Assembly: GCA_021815365.1 (NCBI GenBank)
Contig: JAKAGZ010000023.1
Location: 1 to 44,520, forward strand
DNA from: Bacteroidota bacterium
GTDB lineage: Bacteria > Bacteroidota > Ignavibacteria > Ignavibacteriales > Ignavibacteriaceae
Length of the DNA: 44,520 nt
Direction: 5' to 3'
Shown here: positions 44,267 through 44,520 of the stretch, piece after piece
Numbering within the stretch: position 1 is the first letter of the stretch
Layout of the letters: every line of letters begins with the position of its first letter
The notes under the pieces: generated by a model
Told to the model about the DNA's origin: nothing
Databases searched by the model: none
Seen by the model: the letters and a program-made list of their open reading frames with translations, nothing else
Position numbers and translations under genes: made by a program

Positions 44267-44520
44267 CTATAACGAACGAATTATAGTTTCTAACTGTTCT
44301 TCATTATCAACCAGCACAGCGCGTGCTTTGCTTCCATCGTTCGGACCAACGATCCCGGCTTCCTCCAACTGATCTACAATTCTCGCCGCTCTCGAATAAC
44401 CCAGCTTCAATCTTCTCTGCAGAAGTGAAACTGAACCTTGCTGGTGCCGGACAATAACTCTTGCAGCGTCTTCAAACATCGGATCGAGATCGGATAAAAA
44501 TCCTCCCGCAGAATCTCTCT
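44267..44520 (-). CDS. ftsK: DNA translocase FtsK, C-terminal gamma domain (partial)
   Basis: The 3' end of a gene running off the right edge. Its last 83 codons read DSAGGFLSDLDPMFEDAARVIVRHQQGSVSLLQRRLKLGYSRAARIVDQLEEAGIVGPNDGSKARAVLV, the winged-helix gamma domain that reads KOPS/SRS sequences and activates Xer recombination. The internal Met at 44479 is not a start, since the frame is open to 44520. FtsK acts at the septum with XerD, which is encoded at 13172 here. Confidence 0.95.
   Translation of the reverse strand, partial: RDSAGGFLSDLDPMFEDAARVIVRHQQGSVSLLQRRLKLGYSRAARIVDQLEEAGIVGPNDGSKARAVLVDNEEQLETIIRSL

Overview
The window reads as a chromosome segment of a Gram-negative, AT-rich bacterium of the Bacteroidota/Chlorobiota assemblage, most like the Ignavibacteria. 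This is inferred from three things: 'NYPNPFNP' secretion/sorting domains on two secreted proteins, an RND efflux system plus LolA, MsbA-like and beta-barrel proteins (an outer membrane), and a TTTG-N20-TATATTTG promoter of Bacteroidota type upstream of rpmE2. No rRNA, tRNA or CRISPR array was recognised.

Layout. 1-3122: the start of a secreted protein (minus, partial), a SAM methyltransferase overlapping rlmD (plus), and an MNT/HEPN pair (minus). 3255-5386: a GlmU-like protein with an atypical acyltransferase half and a small beta-barrel protein. 5421-12891: a tightly packed minus-strand run in transcription order AbiEii-like nucleotidyltransferase, 93-aa partner, M50 protease, beta-propeller lipoprotein, MsbA-like ABC exporter, zinc-ribbon methyltransferase, and an O-antigen ligase/polymerase-like protein with a large soluble insert that reads as a seven-repeat beta-propeller. 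13172-16406: xerD and a 7TM-HD phosphodiesterase, with palindromic intergenic repeats.

16507-19380 is the accessory hot spot. Three copies of a palindromic REP-like unit frame a foreign-looking secreted-protein ORF and a Y1/REP-associated transposase (RAYT). A second hairpin cluster follows and forms the 3' end of the next symporter gene.

19346-29919: a sodium/solute symporter with a two-TM channel-like neighbour, a second symporter, a STAS protein, ligA, a RodZ-like protein, rsmB and an alternative GlmU-family protein. 30118-37468: a sorting-domain protein and a complete RND efflux operon (adaptor, pump, TolC). 37650-44520: rpmE2, an ECF sigma/anti-sigma pair, holA, a lipoprotein cyclophilin, uppP, a beta-barrel protein, a flippase-like membrane protein, lolA and the 3' end of ftsK.

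Most genes are housekeeping or envelope genes. The best candidates for something undescribed are the REP/RAYT composite with an apparent cargo gene, the propeller-bearing O-antigen ligase-like protein, and the channel-like protein without a canonical filter.
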